From NCBI GenBank assembly GCA_018806985.1, contig JADANN010000130.1, forward strand, positions 1-64,000: DNA of 64,000 nucleotides, written 5' to 3'. Of the stretch, positions 1-10,483 are shown piece by piece. The DNA is from Angiostrongylus vasorum. Lineage: Eukaryota; Nematoda; Chromadorea; Rhabditida; Metastrongylidae. The translations under genes were made by a program, and so were the position numbers. The notes under the pieces are model-generated. The model made no database searches. It had not been told where the DNA came from and worked only from the letters and a program-made list of their open reading frames with translations. The first letter of the stretch is position 1. Each line of letters opens with the position of its first letter.

Positions 1-131
1 AGTTCCCAGGATCGACTTTCTATTAACCTCGGCATTGGAATATGAATGCGTCGTTTTCTTGTTCAGCAATCGCGAGGTTGTTAAACAGCATACATTTACT
101 TCCATAGAAAAAACACAATACAATACAACAG

Positions 132-169
132 TAGCTGACGTTTCGGCAGTATCGCCTTCTTCAGAGCCT
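132..169 (-). ncRNA. Hammerhead ribozyme-like motif in PLE 3' end
   Basis: Read on the minus strand: AGGCT, CTGAAGA, one A, stem II GGCG/TGCC with loop ATAC, GAAACGTC, AGCTAC. Stem I pairs GGCT with AGCT across the predicted GUC cleavage site. Stem III is only the self-complementary ACGU, as in type I hammerheads thought to work as dimers. Hammerhead motifs in PLE terminal repeats are established knowledge. One unpaired A between CTGAAGA and stem II departs from the textbook core. Activity is inferred. Confidence 0.65.
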
Positions 170-364
170 GGAAGGGTATACTGACATACAATTTACTAGG
201 CCAAACGCTTCAATGACACTTACAAAAAGACGAAAAACTCTATGGTAATTACATGGTCAACAGCTTCTCGAAAAAAACTCACCGCTTTTTTACGTGCCTT
301 CCCATGAGGAAGATTAGAACAGCTGATTATGGTCGCATAAGGTTGATGACTGCACCATCCCACA

Positions 365-2503
365 TCAGAAATTGATGCGAACATACGGGGTCAGGTCGCG
401 TATGACCTCTGGGCATTCATCCCTGCTATTCATTGTAGGGTTTTTGGCATTTATCCAAAAAGCCTCAAGAAGTTTTCGCGCTGGTGTTCTAGTCTCCTGC
501 GCAAGGATATTGACTTTTACTTCAAAATCGTCCCCGCTGTGCTTTTGTATCCTATGCGTGCCTAGTGGGGTACTTTGTCTTAGTTTTCGTTTGCCATCTA
601 GGTGTTCTTTTATACGGATACACAAAAGGCCTGCCCGTTTCGCCAATATATTCATCTCCGCAATTATTACACGAGATCAGGTATATCGTACCTGAACTCA
701 TGCAATCACCGTCCCTGCCGTAAGGGCAGATTACGCAATTTGTTGTTTCGCATAGACGGTCATACAGGCGGTTACGAACTAACTGACGACGTAGAGTAGC
801 CGGTGGTATTTCAACTATCGCTACCGATTCCTCTAGACCTGCCCTTCTTAAGCATCGTTTAATCGCTACGCTTACTTCATCGCTAATAAAGGGCAGCATA
901 AACGGGACTTTCTTTTTGGCCAAGTGTTTCGCTTGGGCGCGTCGCTCTCCTTCTAAACTTATCTCGTGGGGTTACTATTTCGTAGCCATTGGAGATGGCT
1001 ATTTGCCGAGCCAAGTCGCGCGATTCTTCCTTTAGTTCCCCGGTTGTGCACACAGAGGTGGCTGTTCGAAACATGTTTCTCACAAGCGCCCTCTTTGTGT
1101 GTGAAGGGTGGGAAGAAAGGAAGTGAACGAGGATGTTCTTGTTACTTGGCTTTCGGTACCACTTTGTCAGGTAACCGCTACTTGATAGGCTTATTTGGAC
1201 GTTTAAAAACGGAAGCCAGTCTTTTCTCGGTTTCTCCCGGGTGAACTTAATGTACTCAGACTGCTCGTTCAATAATTCAAAGCATTTGTCCATCTCCTCC
1301 TGCGTAGAAGATGACAAAACAATCATCTACATATCTGCAGTAGAGTAGTGGCCGGAGATCGAGAGCAGGGGCTTCTATCTTAGACATGAATACAATGGCA
1401 AGGCTTGGTGCCAGTCGCTGTCCCATAGCCAACCCCCTTATTTGCGCGAAATATTTCCCAGACCATCTGAAAATCGAGCAGTTTAGGCACTCCTTTAGGA
1501 GAGCCATTAGCTGCTGAATGGACAAGCCATGCATATTTATTCTTCCTTCATGTTTAACAAGAAGTTCGAAGATGGCTTGCATTGCGGAGTCATTCGATAC
1601 GTTGGTGTACAACGCAGTAACGTCGAAGGACTCCATCACGTACGCGTTATTAGGAGACGCGTTACGTAGACGTTCTAGGAACATTTGGGTGTTTGTGAGG
1701 TGAGCTGGAATATGGTTAAGCAACTGGGTAAGTATTAGGCTTAAAAACCAGGTTATTCTATCCGTTGGCCCGTCTACACAGCTGATGATGGGTCTAACCT
1801 TAAATGATGACGGATTGGTTGACGCAAGATCATCAGGTGATACCAACTTATGTGTTTTAATAAGTAGGTATAGGACGGGACATGTTGGTGTATCGATTTT
1901 AAAGTGCGAAATAACCGATGGTTTTAAACCTGCAGCCTTTGCCACACTGACCCATTGATTGTTTAGCTTTCGGTATTGACTTTTGTATTCCTTTTTCAGA
2001 GGATGGGCGATAGAGGGTAGCATCACTAAGATGTTCCTCTGTTATCTCAACATCCAGCTGGCGAGGAATAACTACGAACTCTCCCCCCTTATCACTAACA
2101 GACAATCTTATTCTTTTTTGAGTTTATTAATTCTCTAATTTCTCGCATGCCACATTTTTGTGCGGCTGTAAGGTTAGAGATAAACTTTCTATCGCGGTAG
2201 TGATTAAGGGTCTTGAGAACGCCGTCCGAAAACATGCGGAATTTTATGTCAACTCCATCGTTAGGGTCCTGCTGTCTAAAAAAACGTCTTTGGGAAAGGA
2301 GATGGTGGTAGTGACGCCGCCTCTTGATTTTTATCTCTGTTTGATGTTTCTTGCTTGGCCTGATAGCGGAGTCGATCTTGAAGCTCATAAAGGTTACATG
2401 CTATCCTACGCAGGGTCGTTTTAGAAATGGGCTGTGATGGTGCAAAGCTTGGGCCCAATTCTAATAGCGAACGCGCACTCTCAGAGTATTGTAATGCCCC
2501 CAA
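365..2503 (-). pseudogene. PLE reverse transcriptase / GIY-YIG endonuclease ORF, frameshifted
   Basis: This is the coding region of PLE copy 1, split among at least six overlapping reading frames. The order is: an N-terminal segment with LLELGPSFAP (2503-2276); a basic region ending GMREIRELINSKKNK (to 2095); the short DKGGEFVVIPRQLD segment (2105-1899); the RT core (2026-1277) with RPIISCVDGPTDRITWF, SFDVTALYTNV, RGLAMGQRLAPSLA and the catalytic YVDD in CRYVDDCFV; the thumb/linker region (1326-883); a linker with paired cysteines and the GIY-YIG half TIYLISCNNCGDEYIGETGRP (923-552); and the C-terminal part (655-365) ending in the ...LLEAFWINAKNP region. The residues fit an RT that primes at EN-nicked DNA. 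Each frame change is a disabling indel, so no complete protein can be made. The PLE assignment is firm because of the RT motifs with a C-terminal GIY-YIG. Confidence 0.88.
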
Positions 2504-2504
2504 T

Positions 2505-4490
2505 TGGTGGCAGCGTCACTACCACCATCTCGCTTTCCCTAAGACGTTTTTAGACAGCAGGGACCCTAAGGATGGAGTAGACGTAAAATTCCGCATGTTT
2601 TCGGACGGCGTTCTCAAGATCACTTAATCACTACCGCGATAGAAAGTTTATCTCTAACCTTACAGCCGCACAAAAAATGTGGCATGCGAGAAATTGGAGA
2701 AATTAATAAACTCGAAAACAATAAGATTGTCTGTTACAGCAAAATGGGTGAAGTGAAAACGACTGAGACCTGATTCCTATTATTCCCAATGGCATGCCAC
2801 AAAACTCGATGACAACCTTCCACAAGACACGACAACCAAATCGACGGGTTGAGTTCTCCCTATGCACAGACAACGCACAGCAAGCTGCGGTTTCGATTTG
2901 TTATCGGTGGGAATGAAGAACGCATTGTTTTACATTTCCAGTCGAACAATTCTCAAGAACATCTTGAAAATGCGATGAAACTTCACAATCTTCGATTAGC
3001 AGAGTGAGGCAATTCGTATGGAAAAGTCAGTATTTTTCAATGTCCCGTCCTATCCCTACTTATTTGTACACATAAGTTGGTAACACCTGGATGATCTTGC
3101 GTCAACTAATCCGTCATCATTTAAGGTTAGACCCATCATCAGCTGTGTAGACGGGCCAACGGATAGAATAAACTGGTTTTTAAGCCTAATACTTACCCAG
3201 TTGCTTAACCACATTCCAACTCACCTCACAAACACCCAAATGTTCCTAGAACGTCTACGTAACGCGTCTCCTAATAACGCGTACGTGATGGAGTCTTTCG
3301 ACGTTGCCGCGCTGTGCACCATCGTATCGAATGACTCCGCAATGCAAGCCATCTTCGAACTTCTTGTTGAACATGAAGGAAGAATAAACATGCATGGCTT
3401 GTCCATCCAGCAGCTTATGGCTCTCTTAAAGGAGTGCTTAAACTGCTCGATTTTCAGATGGTCTGGGAAATATTTCGCGCAAATAAGGGGGTTGGCTATG
3501 GGACAGCGACTGGCACCAAGCCTTGCCATTGTGTTTATGTCTAAGATAGAAGCCCCTGCTCTCGATCTCCGGCCACTACTCTACTGCAGATATGCAGATG
3601 ATTGTTTTGTCATGTTCTGTAAGCAGGAGGAGATGGACAAATGTTTTGAATTATTGAACGAGCAGTCTGGTACATTAAGTTCACCCGGGAGAAACCGAGA
3701 AAAGACTGGCTTCCGTTTTTAAACGTCCAAATAAACCTATCAAGTAGCGGTTACCTGACAAAGTGGTACCGAAAAGCCAAGTAACAAGAACATCCTCGTT
3801 CATTTCCTTTCTTCCCACCCTTCACACACAAAGAGGGCGCTTGTGAGAAACATGTTTCGAACAGCCACCTCTGTGTGCACAAGTAGGGATCTAAAGCAAG
3901 AATCGTGCCACTTTGGCCCTGCAAATAGCCATCTCCAAAGGCTACGAAATAGTAACCCCACGAGATAAGTTTCGAAGGAGAGGGACGCCCCCAAAACGAA
4001 CGGTTTAGCCGAAACAAAATCCCGTTCATCTTGCCCTTTATTAGCGATGAAATAAGCGTAGCAATAAAACGGTGCTTAAGAAGGGCAGATCTAGAGGAAT
4101 CGGTAGCGACAACTGAGATGCCGCCGAATACTCCTTGTCGTCAGTTAGTTCGTAACCGCCTATACGACCGTCTATGTGAAACACGGAACTGCGTAATTTG
4201 CCCTTATGGCAGGGATGATGACTGCATGAGTTCAGGTACGACATACCTGGTCTCTTATAGCACTTGCGGAGACGAAGAACACGTAGATACCAAACGAAAA
4301 GTAAGGCAAAGTATGCCACTAGGTACGCATAGGATACAAAAGCATAGCGGAGACGGTTTTGATGTAGAAGTCGCTATCCTCGCACTGGATCCTAAAACAC
4401 CAATGCGCAAACTCCTCGAAGCTTTCTGGATAAATGCCAAAAATCCTACAGCGAACAGCAGGTGGAATGCCCCGTGGTCACACGTGATGT
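2505..4490 (+). pseudogene. PLE RT / GIY-YIG ORF, internal replacement and deletions
   Basis: Recognisable pieces are the N-terminal basic part (RDPKDGVDVKFRMFSDGVLK), the RT core at 3120-3640 with SFDVAALCT, RGLAMGQRLAPSLAIVF and CRYADDCFVMF (YADD where copy 1 has YVDD), the thumb region to about 3790, and the endonuclease region at 4031-4490. In the endonuclease the sequence passes from YLVSYSTCGDE directly to a region well downstream, so the YIGETGRP half present in copy 1 has been deleted. About 220 bp of the coding region before the RT fingers is replaced by unrelated DNA at 2732-3034. The core is also frameshifted after 3690. This copy cannot encode an active protein. Confidence 0.83.
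2732..3034 (+). repeat. Dispersed repeat segment inside PLE copy 2
   Basis: This stretch matches 36212-36515 and 48411-48700 and is unrelated to PLE sequence. Shared blocks include GACCTGATTCCTATTATT, TTTCGATTTGTTATC and ATCTTGAAAATGCGATGAA. It interrupts the PLE just after AATAAGATTGTCTGTTA, and the PLE resumes at ATGTCCCGTCCTATCC. Roughly 220 bp of PLE seen in copy 1 is absent here, so this is a replacement and not a simple insertion. Confidence 0.75.
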
Positions 4491-4708
4491 CGCCCCGTAC
4501 CTCTGTATCGATCGTTGATGTGGGGTGGTGCAGTCGTCAACCATTTGCGGCTCTGAGCGGCTGTTCTTCCTCGGTGGTGGACAGGTGAAAAAAAGGGGTG
4601 GGTTTTTCGAAAAGCCGTTGATCTGGTAATTATCGTCCAGATTTTTTACCTTTCTGTCTGTGCTGTTGAAGAGTTTGATCTAGTAAGTTGCGTATTAGTG
4701 TACCCTTC

Positions 4709-4748
4709 CAGGCTCTGAAGAAGGCGATTCTGCCGAAACGTCAGCTAC
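4709..4748 (+). ncRNA. Hammerhead ribozyme-like motif in PLE copy 2 end
   Basis: AGGCT (stem I), CTGAAGA at 4715-4721, bulged A, stem II GGCG/TGCC with loop ATTC, GAAACGTC, then AGCTAC. Predicted cleavage follows GUC at 4742. It is the mirror of the motif at 132-169 but has loop ATTC in place of ATAC, consistent with selection on the paired bases only. Confidence 0.68.
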
Positions 4749-4859
4749 GGTTGTGTTGTATGTGTGTTATTGTGCTGAAGCAAGCGTATGCTGGTTAAAA
4801 ACCTCGCGATTGCTGGGAAAGAAAACGGCGAAAGCAATAGTATCACCTTGAAATGTAAT

Positions 4860-5755
4860 AGAAGAATGGAGCATGGGAACGTTTCCTAATGTCCCATAAG
4901 TAGGCAATTGAAAACGATTCCTAAGTGGATAGAAGTACTCATGATTAAGTTCTTGTTAAGAATGGTCAGCCCACACTGGAGAACGGCAGGAAGATCTGCT
5001 CGCTGTTTTGGTGGAACCTCAGCAATTTAGTTGATTAGTAAACTGTCTGCCTACTCGATGATGACGTAACACACCGACTTTCGAAGACTATAGTCTCCCA
5101 GTTCCTAGATAATTCTAGATAATTCCTTAGATGTTTCTGCATCTTTCTGGAAACGACGACCTCTGTGCCATGTAACTAATATGCTAACCACAGTCCTTGC
5201 CAAAACTGGATGCTCTAAACTCATTAATTTTCTATATGATAAAGCTGAGACGAAGTTGGTATAAAAGTTTTAGTCGGATGACACTTCGGCACCCTAGGCA
5301 GATTGCTCTGAGGCGTGTCTTTTTCGCATCGAGTCGAATCCAGGAAGGAGCATCGCTGAAATGCGGAATTTCACCCGGTGGTGCCCTGTTACCCAGAACG
5401 GGTGCTGATCGATCGGCACCTCCAACATGACATACTTTGGGTCGGCATTGCATCCTGTAGCAGTCGGTACTTCGTCTGTTGGCATGTAGAGTGGCCATCA
5501 ATATCTTGAAATCCTGCCTTCATTAAACCTCGATAACGGTAACCAATGATTCTCTATACTACCTATTCAATAAAAAATTTAATATAGTATGATATGGAAT
5601 TATGGCATAAGTTTGATCACTGCAAGGTTTGATCGTTAACCGCTTCATCTGCAATCAACTCTTTCATCTTCTGCTCGTCGCAAACAACTGGTTCTACAGG
5701 GCGCAGCAGATTTAGCATAGAGGATTGCAGCAATGGTCAGATTACCAATCAGTTA
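4860..5755. other. No assignable gene
   Basis: Overlapping open frames on both strands occur at 5197-5501, but I see no recognisable domain, splice pattern or second copy in this window. I see no repeat family here either. Confidence 0.4.
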
Positions 5756-6112
5756 TCGGAAGAAGGCAAAGGCGTTGAAATATGTTAGCTGAATAAACCT
5801 TTTGTCAACCTCGCGTTGGCGTAGGCGTTTAAAAAATTTTTTTTCGGCTAGTCTCGGAGGAGTTAAAAAAGGAGCATTCCTGGGAACTACCACTTCTTCC
5901 CGTCTGCGGCTGTTTTAAATTCATTGAATTTATTCATATGGCACTCAACTGTTAATAAATGCTTCAATGGTCTGAGAAAGAACCCTTCGTCAACATTTGT
6001 TGACACCGGCTTGAATAGTAGTAATAAATAAATAAACAAATAAATAAAGGAATAAATAGTTAAATAAACATATGGGCGCTGAAGGAGACGTCAAAAGGTT
6101 AGCTGAAAAAAA
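5756..6112 (+). repeat. Degenerate hammerhead-repeat remnants
   Basis: GGAAGAAGGCAAAGGCGTTG followed by AAATATGTTAGCTGAATAAA (5756-5803), then TTTGTCAACCTCGCGTT, resembles the 3' half and downstream flank of the hammerhead-bearing repeats elsewhere in the window. A similar fragment (GGAGACGTCAAAAGGTTAGC) lies near 6083-6103. Core bases are mutated, so these are treated as dead remnants. Confidence 0.4.
6018..6066. repeat. AAAT-rich simple repeat
   Basis: Imperfect AATAAATAAATAAACAAATA-type repeat. Confidence 0.8.
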
Positions 6113-6129
6113 AATTTTTTCTCATTAAA

Positions 6130-6250
6130 CTTGGGCTTGCTTAGTCATCGAAGAACCCAATTTTCGCTGAGGTTCAGTGGAAGTCGGTTTGAAAAAAGTT
6201 TTGCTCATTTCTCACCCTAGTGGTCGTAATTTTGCCATTCGGTGAATCAC
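6130..6250 (+). repeat. Dispersed repeat shared with 41085-41220
   Basis: Shared words include GCTGAGGTTCAGTGGAA, GTGGTCGTAATTTT and CATTCGGTGAAT. The flanks differ, so this is a short dispersed repeat of unknown type. Confidence 0.65.
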
Positions 6251-6254
6251 TTAA

Positions 6255-6520
6255 CTGAATCCAATATCGATTTGTGGTCCTCAGATCACTCCCATTGGCG
6301 TGTCATTTGCTGACAGCAGCATTAGAGCAGAAAAAATGACTGAGAGAAACGCAATGTAATGTCCCCAGTTGGAGAATGAGAGCGCCCGGTAAAGGGCGGT
6401 CGCTGGCAGGATGCGGAACTAAGGTCCCGAGTTTTATTCATGTCTCAGCATACTTGTAGTTGTATTTGACATGGTACACTGCCATGAAGAAAGAATAGGC
6501 GGTAAGCAAAAAGTTAGGCA
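6255..6520 (+). repeat. SINE1 copy (divergent)
   Basis: It follows the SINE1 order: CGATTTGTG, CAGATCACTCCCATTGG, CTGAGAGAAA, a CGGTAAAGGGCGGTCGCTG segment, TCTCAGCAT, TTGTATTTGACATGGTACAC, TGCCATGAAGAAA and an A-rich end. It is one of the older copies. Confidence 0.65.
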
Positions 6521-6524
6521 TCCT

Positions 6525-7060
6525 TCAGTGTCTCGAACCAATGTGGCTGTCAAAAAGGCGTACGCGTCAAACCGTCGTTCCAACAGGAGCTTTCAACAAG
6601 CTCGCATTATCTTAATGATTTCTGAAAAGCTCAGGATACTGCATGCGGAGATGCCTAAAGCCGTCCAATTGGCTGTCAGACCTCACGAGAGGTTACCATT
6701 GGGCTTCGTGGCATGTCATTGAGATGGCTAAGTCTCAATCGTAGTTGCTCCGTAGCTTTTGGTGCATTGCCACTGTGGTGGTCAATGGCTTCCTACTTTT
6801 AAATTTTTCCTTGCTTAAAAACCCATAAATTTCAGGTAAGGTTGTGTTTGGTTGACCATCTACATGTTTTGGTAGCCATCATGGTCGGAAATAGAATTAC
6901 TAGATTTCCAAGGTTCGACGACTTAAGGGATGAAGGTAATCACTGCGAATAAATCCAGATCGGGTGAGGTCTTCAAAGTCCAGGGCATTACAGACGAATC
7001 GAGACTTAGCATAATAGGAACTGAACTCTAAAGTTTTGAATTTTTTCCATCTTAAACACA
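6525..7060. other. No assignable gene
   Basis: I found no coding signature or repeat family with confidence here. Confidence 0.4.
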
Positions 7061-7149
7061 CAGTAGTGAGCAAAGAAATAAAAATTAATAAGACCGGAGA
7101 TGAAGGCGGCAGTTAAAACGGAAGGTACTACTAAAATAAAACATTTTTA

Positions 7150-7262
7150 CTTGCTAAATGATCGCATCATCTTAGTTGTATTTCACATGGTACCCTTGCC
7201 GTTAAAATTACAGTAAGCATCAAATAAATAGGTTAAAACAATTTTATTTGCCAAATGATCGC
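7150..7262 (+). repeat. SINE1 3' fragment
   Basis: TTGTATTTCACATGGTACCC, TTGCCGTTAAAATTACAGTA and AATAAATAGGTTAAAAC match the 3' end of the SINE1 family. The 5' part is not recognisable. Confidence 0.5.
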
Positions 7263-7335
7263 ACTTATCATCATGCCTCTGTATTGTTACCATAACCATT
7301 GAAGAATGAATACAATTCTCTAGGTTGTTCGGCTT

Positions 7336-7515
7336 ACACGAGGTTGTCACAGAACTTTCGGCAAACGTTTCGAGCTCTTCGTCTTTCTCACAGCCGATGA
7401 TGTGAGTCGATGGTTCACAGCCGTTCGTCTCCTCGACCTGGCGTCTCCCTTGTAGTACCGACTCGGATTTTCTTCAGTGAGCACCGATCGAGTGGCGTAG
7501 TCCCATCCGGCTTCG
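7336..7515 (-). repeat. Hammerhead-bearing retrozyme-like repeat
   Basis: The minus strand reads ATCGGCTGTGAGAAAGACGA, then AGAGCTCGAAACGTTTGCCGA, near 7359-7397. Stem I halves TCGGCT and TGCCGA are still nearly complementary, but the core CTGANGA is mutated to CTGTGAGA. The upstream body (GTGAACCATCGACTCA and a CACTGAAGAAAATCCGAGTCG word) matches the other copies in the window. Confidence 0.55.
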
Positions 7516-7783
7516 CTTTTTGCACAGCATTGTTGCTGCTTATAAAGACGTGCTTCGATAAAAAATTTCTTTTCAACGAGTAATCAATCGTCCAGCAATC
7601 GGTAATATGTTAGCTACAGCTAATAACAACACAATATTTTAGAAATGGACTGTCATTTAGCCTCTGTAGTGAAATAATATGTAGGGTTAAGTTAGTGAAG
7701 AGTAAAATAATATGTTAGGTTAAGTAAGATCGAGGTTAAATGACGGTCGGATTTGTGAAATATTGCGGTGTTAAGTTAATCGA

Positions 7784-8754
7784 GTGGGAGTTCTTTGTGC
7801 GGAGCCAGAGCAGCCTACCCGTTTTGCCAATGTATTCGTCTCCGCGTGCTGTACAACAGATCAAATAAACCTCACTCGAATTCAGGCAACCACTACCCCT
7901 ACGCTTATTGAATACTGCACAATCTTGCTTTGTACAAGACGGTCATACAGGCGGTTGCGGACTAGCTAGCGTTTTGGAGTGCTCAGTGAGATTTCGCAAC
8001 GCTACCGAAATTCTCTTGACAAGGCCATTTGAGCAACATCTTATGGCTGCAATTACTTTGTTATAAACAAAGCGAAGAGTATCACTTGTACCGCCTGTCG
8101 TTCAATTGATTGTCGAGTGACTCAAAGCGTGCGACTGCAAAATTTCTACTTACCGGTGCCGCGTTCAGAGGTAGCCCAATGTTTTCTGCTCGCTCTAAGG
8201 ACTCAATGAGTAGAGACTCCATTATTACATGCAAGCTGACCTTATTCTCCTTAAAATTACCTTTCAGAAAAGCAGTCATTTTTCTGTGCTTCTCTTGAAG
8301 AGCTACAGATTCGTAGCAATTGGAACTGACTACTTATCGCGCTGACTTCTAGGATTCCTCCTTCTGCTCTTCTTTCCTGTGCACACGACGCTGGCTGTTC
8401 GAAGCATCTTTCCACAAGGGCCCCTTTGCTGTGTGTGTGTGTGGTGTGTGTGTGTGTAAGTATGTGTGTGTGTGTGTGTGTGTTATGTGTGTGTGTGTTG
8501 GTGTGTGTGTGGTGTGTGTGTGTATGTGTGTGTGTGTTGGTGTGTGTGTGTGTTGGTGTGTGTGTGTGTTGTGTGTGTGTGTGTTGGTGTGTGTGTGTTG
8601 ATGTGTGTGTGTGTATGTGTGTGTGTGTGTGTGGTGTGTGGGTGTGTATGTGTGTGTGTGTTGGTGTGTGTGTTGGTGTGTGTGTGTTGGTGTGCGTATG
8701 TGTATGTGTGTGTGTGTTGGTGTGTGTGTGTGTGTTGGTGTATGTGTGTGTGTT

Positions 8755-8792
<38 letters not shown>

Positions 8793-9055
8793 TGTGTGAG
8801 GAGTGAGAGGAGACGTGATGGACCTATATGTTTTCAATATTTGATTTTAGGAACATTTCGTAAAGCAGCTGTTTTCGGAGAGGTAAATTTGAAACGCTTA
8901 AAAATGGAAGCTTGTTTTTTTCAGTTTCTTCCCAGTTAACTCAATGTACTCCATCTACTCAGTCAGTAAATCACAACATTTGTCCGTTTCCTAGTGTTCT
9001 GAGAAAATTAAAAAACAATCATCTGTATATCCACAGTGGAGCAGTGGCCCATTCA
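7784..9055 (-). mobile_element. Penelope-like element, copy 3 (fragment split by TG microsatellite)
   Basis: On the minus strand, 7784-8030 matches the GIY-YIG/linker part of PLE copy 1 (the word GGTCATACAGGCGGTTGCGG and the CCCGTTTTGCCAATGTATTC region are shared). The segment 8375-8430 matches the RT C-terminal linker (GTGCACACGACGCTGGCTG, AAGGGCCCCTTTG), and 8830-9050 matches the segment just after the YVDD motif (AAACGCTTAAAAATGGAAGC, AACTCAATGTACTC, AACAATCATCTGTATATCC). The order is collinear with the intact element. Stops and indels are frequent, so it is a dead fragment. Confidence 0.75.
8431..8802. repeat. (TG)n microsatellite, about 370 bp, inside PLE copy 3
   Basis: Long runs of TGTGTG interrupted by TTGG, TATG and TGGTG variants. 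The flanks are PLE sequence. At the equivalent point copies 1 and 2 have only CTTTGTGTGTGAAGG. Long open frames of VCVC or THTH repeats here are low-complexity artefacts. Confidence 0.95.
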
Positions 9056-9586
9056 ATCGAAAATTTTCTTGCTGACCTGTTGGAGCTATAATTTTGAGGA
9101 ATATCTTGTCATCTGCGATATCTTGGATGTTTCGATTGTAATATTTTTTTTTATTTTATATGGCCCCCTCTTCACCTCTACTCTGCGGATCCCGGCACTT
9201 CTCACATTCAATTCGTTTCCTCGCGTCCATCATCCACTTTAACTCAATGTACTCCATCTACTCAGTCAGTAACCTCTTCTAACTTTCGCTTCCGCTGCTT
9301 AAAGATTTTTCATTTTTTTCTCGAATGCCGTAGAATGCTCGTAGAGTTAGTTCTCCCTGTAGTTCTGAGATAGCCGGGCTACAGCTTTCATAATCCGATT
9401 GGATTTATAAATTTATCACTTATAAACTATTTAATCTTCACTTTTACCAGGAAAAGAAAAGGTATTTGTACATAAACTGGGGTCAGAGGAACGCTGTCAT
9501 GCACATGCAATGCTTACGAACTGCCCTTTTTACCTGACGCAGCGCTGGTATAAATTTCTTATTGTTGGTGTTGTCGTTGTTCAATG

Positions 9587-9625
9587 AGTGTCGTTTCGGC
9601 GACATCGCCTTCCTCAGAGCCGTGT
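9587..9625 (-). ncRNA. Hammerhead-like core remnant
   Basis: The minus strand reads CGGCTCTGAGGAA, stem II GGCG/CGCC with loop ATGT, then GAAACGACAC. Core and stem II are intact, but the cleavage triplet and stem I 3' strand have decayed. The overall word order matches the PLE-end motif. Confidence 0.4.
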
Positions 9626-9649
9626 TGTTGGATCGCCCGTGTGGTGAGA

Positions 9650-10480
9650 CTCATCAACCCTCGTGAACGACAGATGGAAGTGTAGCACAGGTATTCTAAT
9701 TATTATGTCGAGCTTTATAGAAAGTCGAATCTTTCGAGTCAAGCGATGTTCAGTTCCATCTCGCGCTACTAGTGAACTCATTCCAGTGTGCTGGATGATT
9801 TTGTACCAAATTTGTTCTAAACTACTGAAAAAAACATGAAGTTAAATGATCGACACCAATCGTTTGTTTGCATGCCAAGCACGCATCCAAACCCTTCTGC
9901 GATGCTTAAGGAAGTTGAGAGCTCATGGACCAATACAGGAGGATTTTTTAGTTCCGAATCCTCCACTCCTTAATTTTATGTTTTTTACATGAAATTAAGC
10001 ACTTTTTGTACTTATCTCGAAGGTTTTAGTAGATTATGTAGGCTATCGACTAAGATGAGAAGCTCAATACTGGTAGTTACTCGCAGTGGTGGTAAAATGA
10101 TTGCGAGAACATAACTACTACTACATAGTTGTTATTAATGATTGGACAAAAACAGTCGGAATGAGATGTATTTCAGTACCTACGACAATTCGATATTCAC
10201 AAATCTTCATAAGAATCCTCTCTTGAATGCGATCGTATAGATTACGGTTGCCCAACTTATGTTCGTCTGCGTTCTCCATACTGACGTCAGGAAGTAAACA
10301 GGTATTCGATGGTGGGTGGGAAGCGTTCCGGCGATTTCTACAACTACGTAGCCCGGGCTTATTGTTATATGGTTATAGCTTGATTAATTATCTCACATAG
10401 CACTCTGCTGTGGACATACGAATTGGCAGCAAATGAAAGCTAGATGATTGTGATTTCGAATTGACTGTATTCATTAGCGA
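9650..10480. other. No assignable gene
   Basis: AT-rich sequence without a recognised repeat or exon structure. Confidence 0.4.
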
Positions 10481-10483
10481 TTT

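Larger units (their letters stand above)
60..2504 (-). mobile_element. Penelope-like retroelement, copy 1 (near full length, decayed)
   Basis: A Penelope-like element read on the minus strand. Its 5' (N-terminal) end lies near 2504 and its 3' end near 60. The 3' region outside the ORF carries a hammerhead-like motif, as PLE terminal repeats are known to do. It is joined head to head with a second copy on the plus strand: the sequence at 60-180 reappears inverted at about 4690-4830, including the terminal stretch GCAATCGCGAGGTT. This inverted arrangement of partial copies is known for Penelope insertions. The element cannot be active because its ORF is interrupted several times. Confidence 0.85.
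2505..4830 (+). mobile_element. Penelope-like retroelement, copy 2 (5'-truncated, inverted to copy 1)
   Basis: A second PLE copy runs outward on the plus strand from the junction near 2505. Homology with copy 1 starts at GGCAGCGTCACTACCACC, so its extreme N-terminus is missing. Its 3' end (4690-4830) mirrors that of copy 1. An internal stretch at about 2732-3034 has been replaced by a foreign repeat. The two copies differ by indels and substitutions throughout, so this is not a recent perfect palindrome. Confidence 0.83.

Noticed and set aside
5197..5501. Overlapping open frames on both strands
   Set aside because: No domain, signal peptide, splice sites or conserved copy in the window. Such frames arise by chance in a GC-richer patch.
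8431..8802. CRISPR-like array
   Set aside because: The repeats are dinucleotide variants without spacers of regular length, in a eukaryotic context.
8349..8939. Long open frames of Thr-His or Val-Cys repeats
   Set aside because: They are translations of the TG microsatellite, open in several frames and both strands, with no protein signature.
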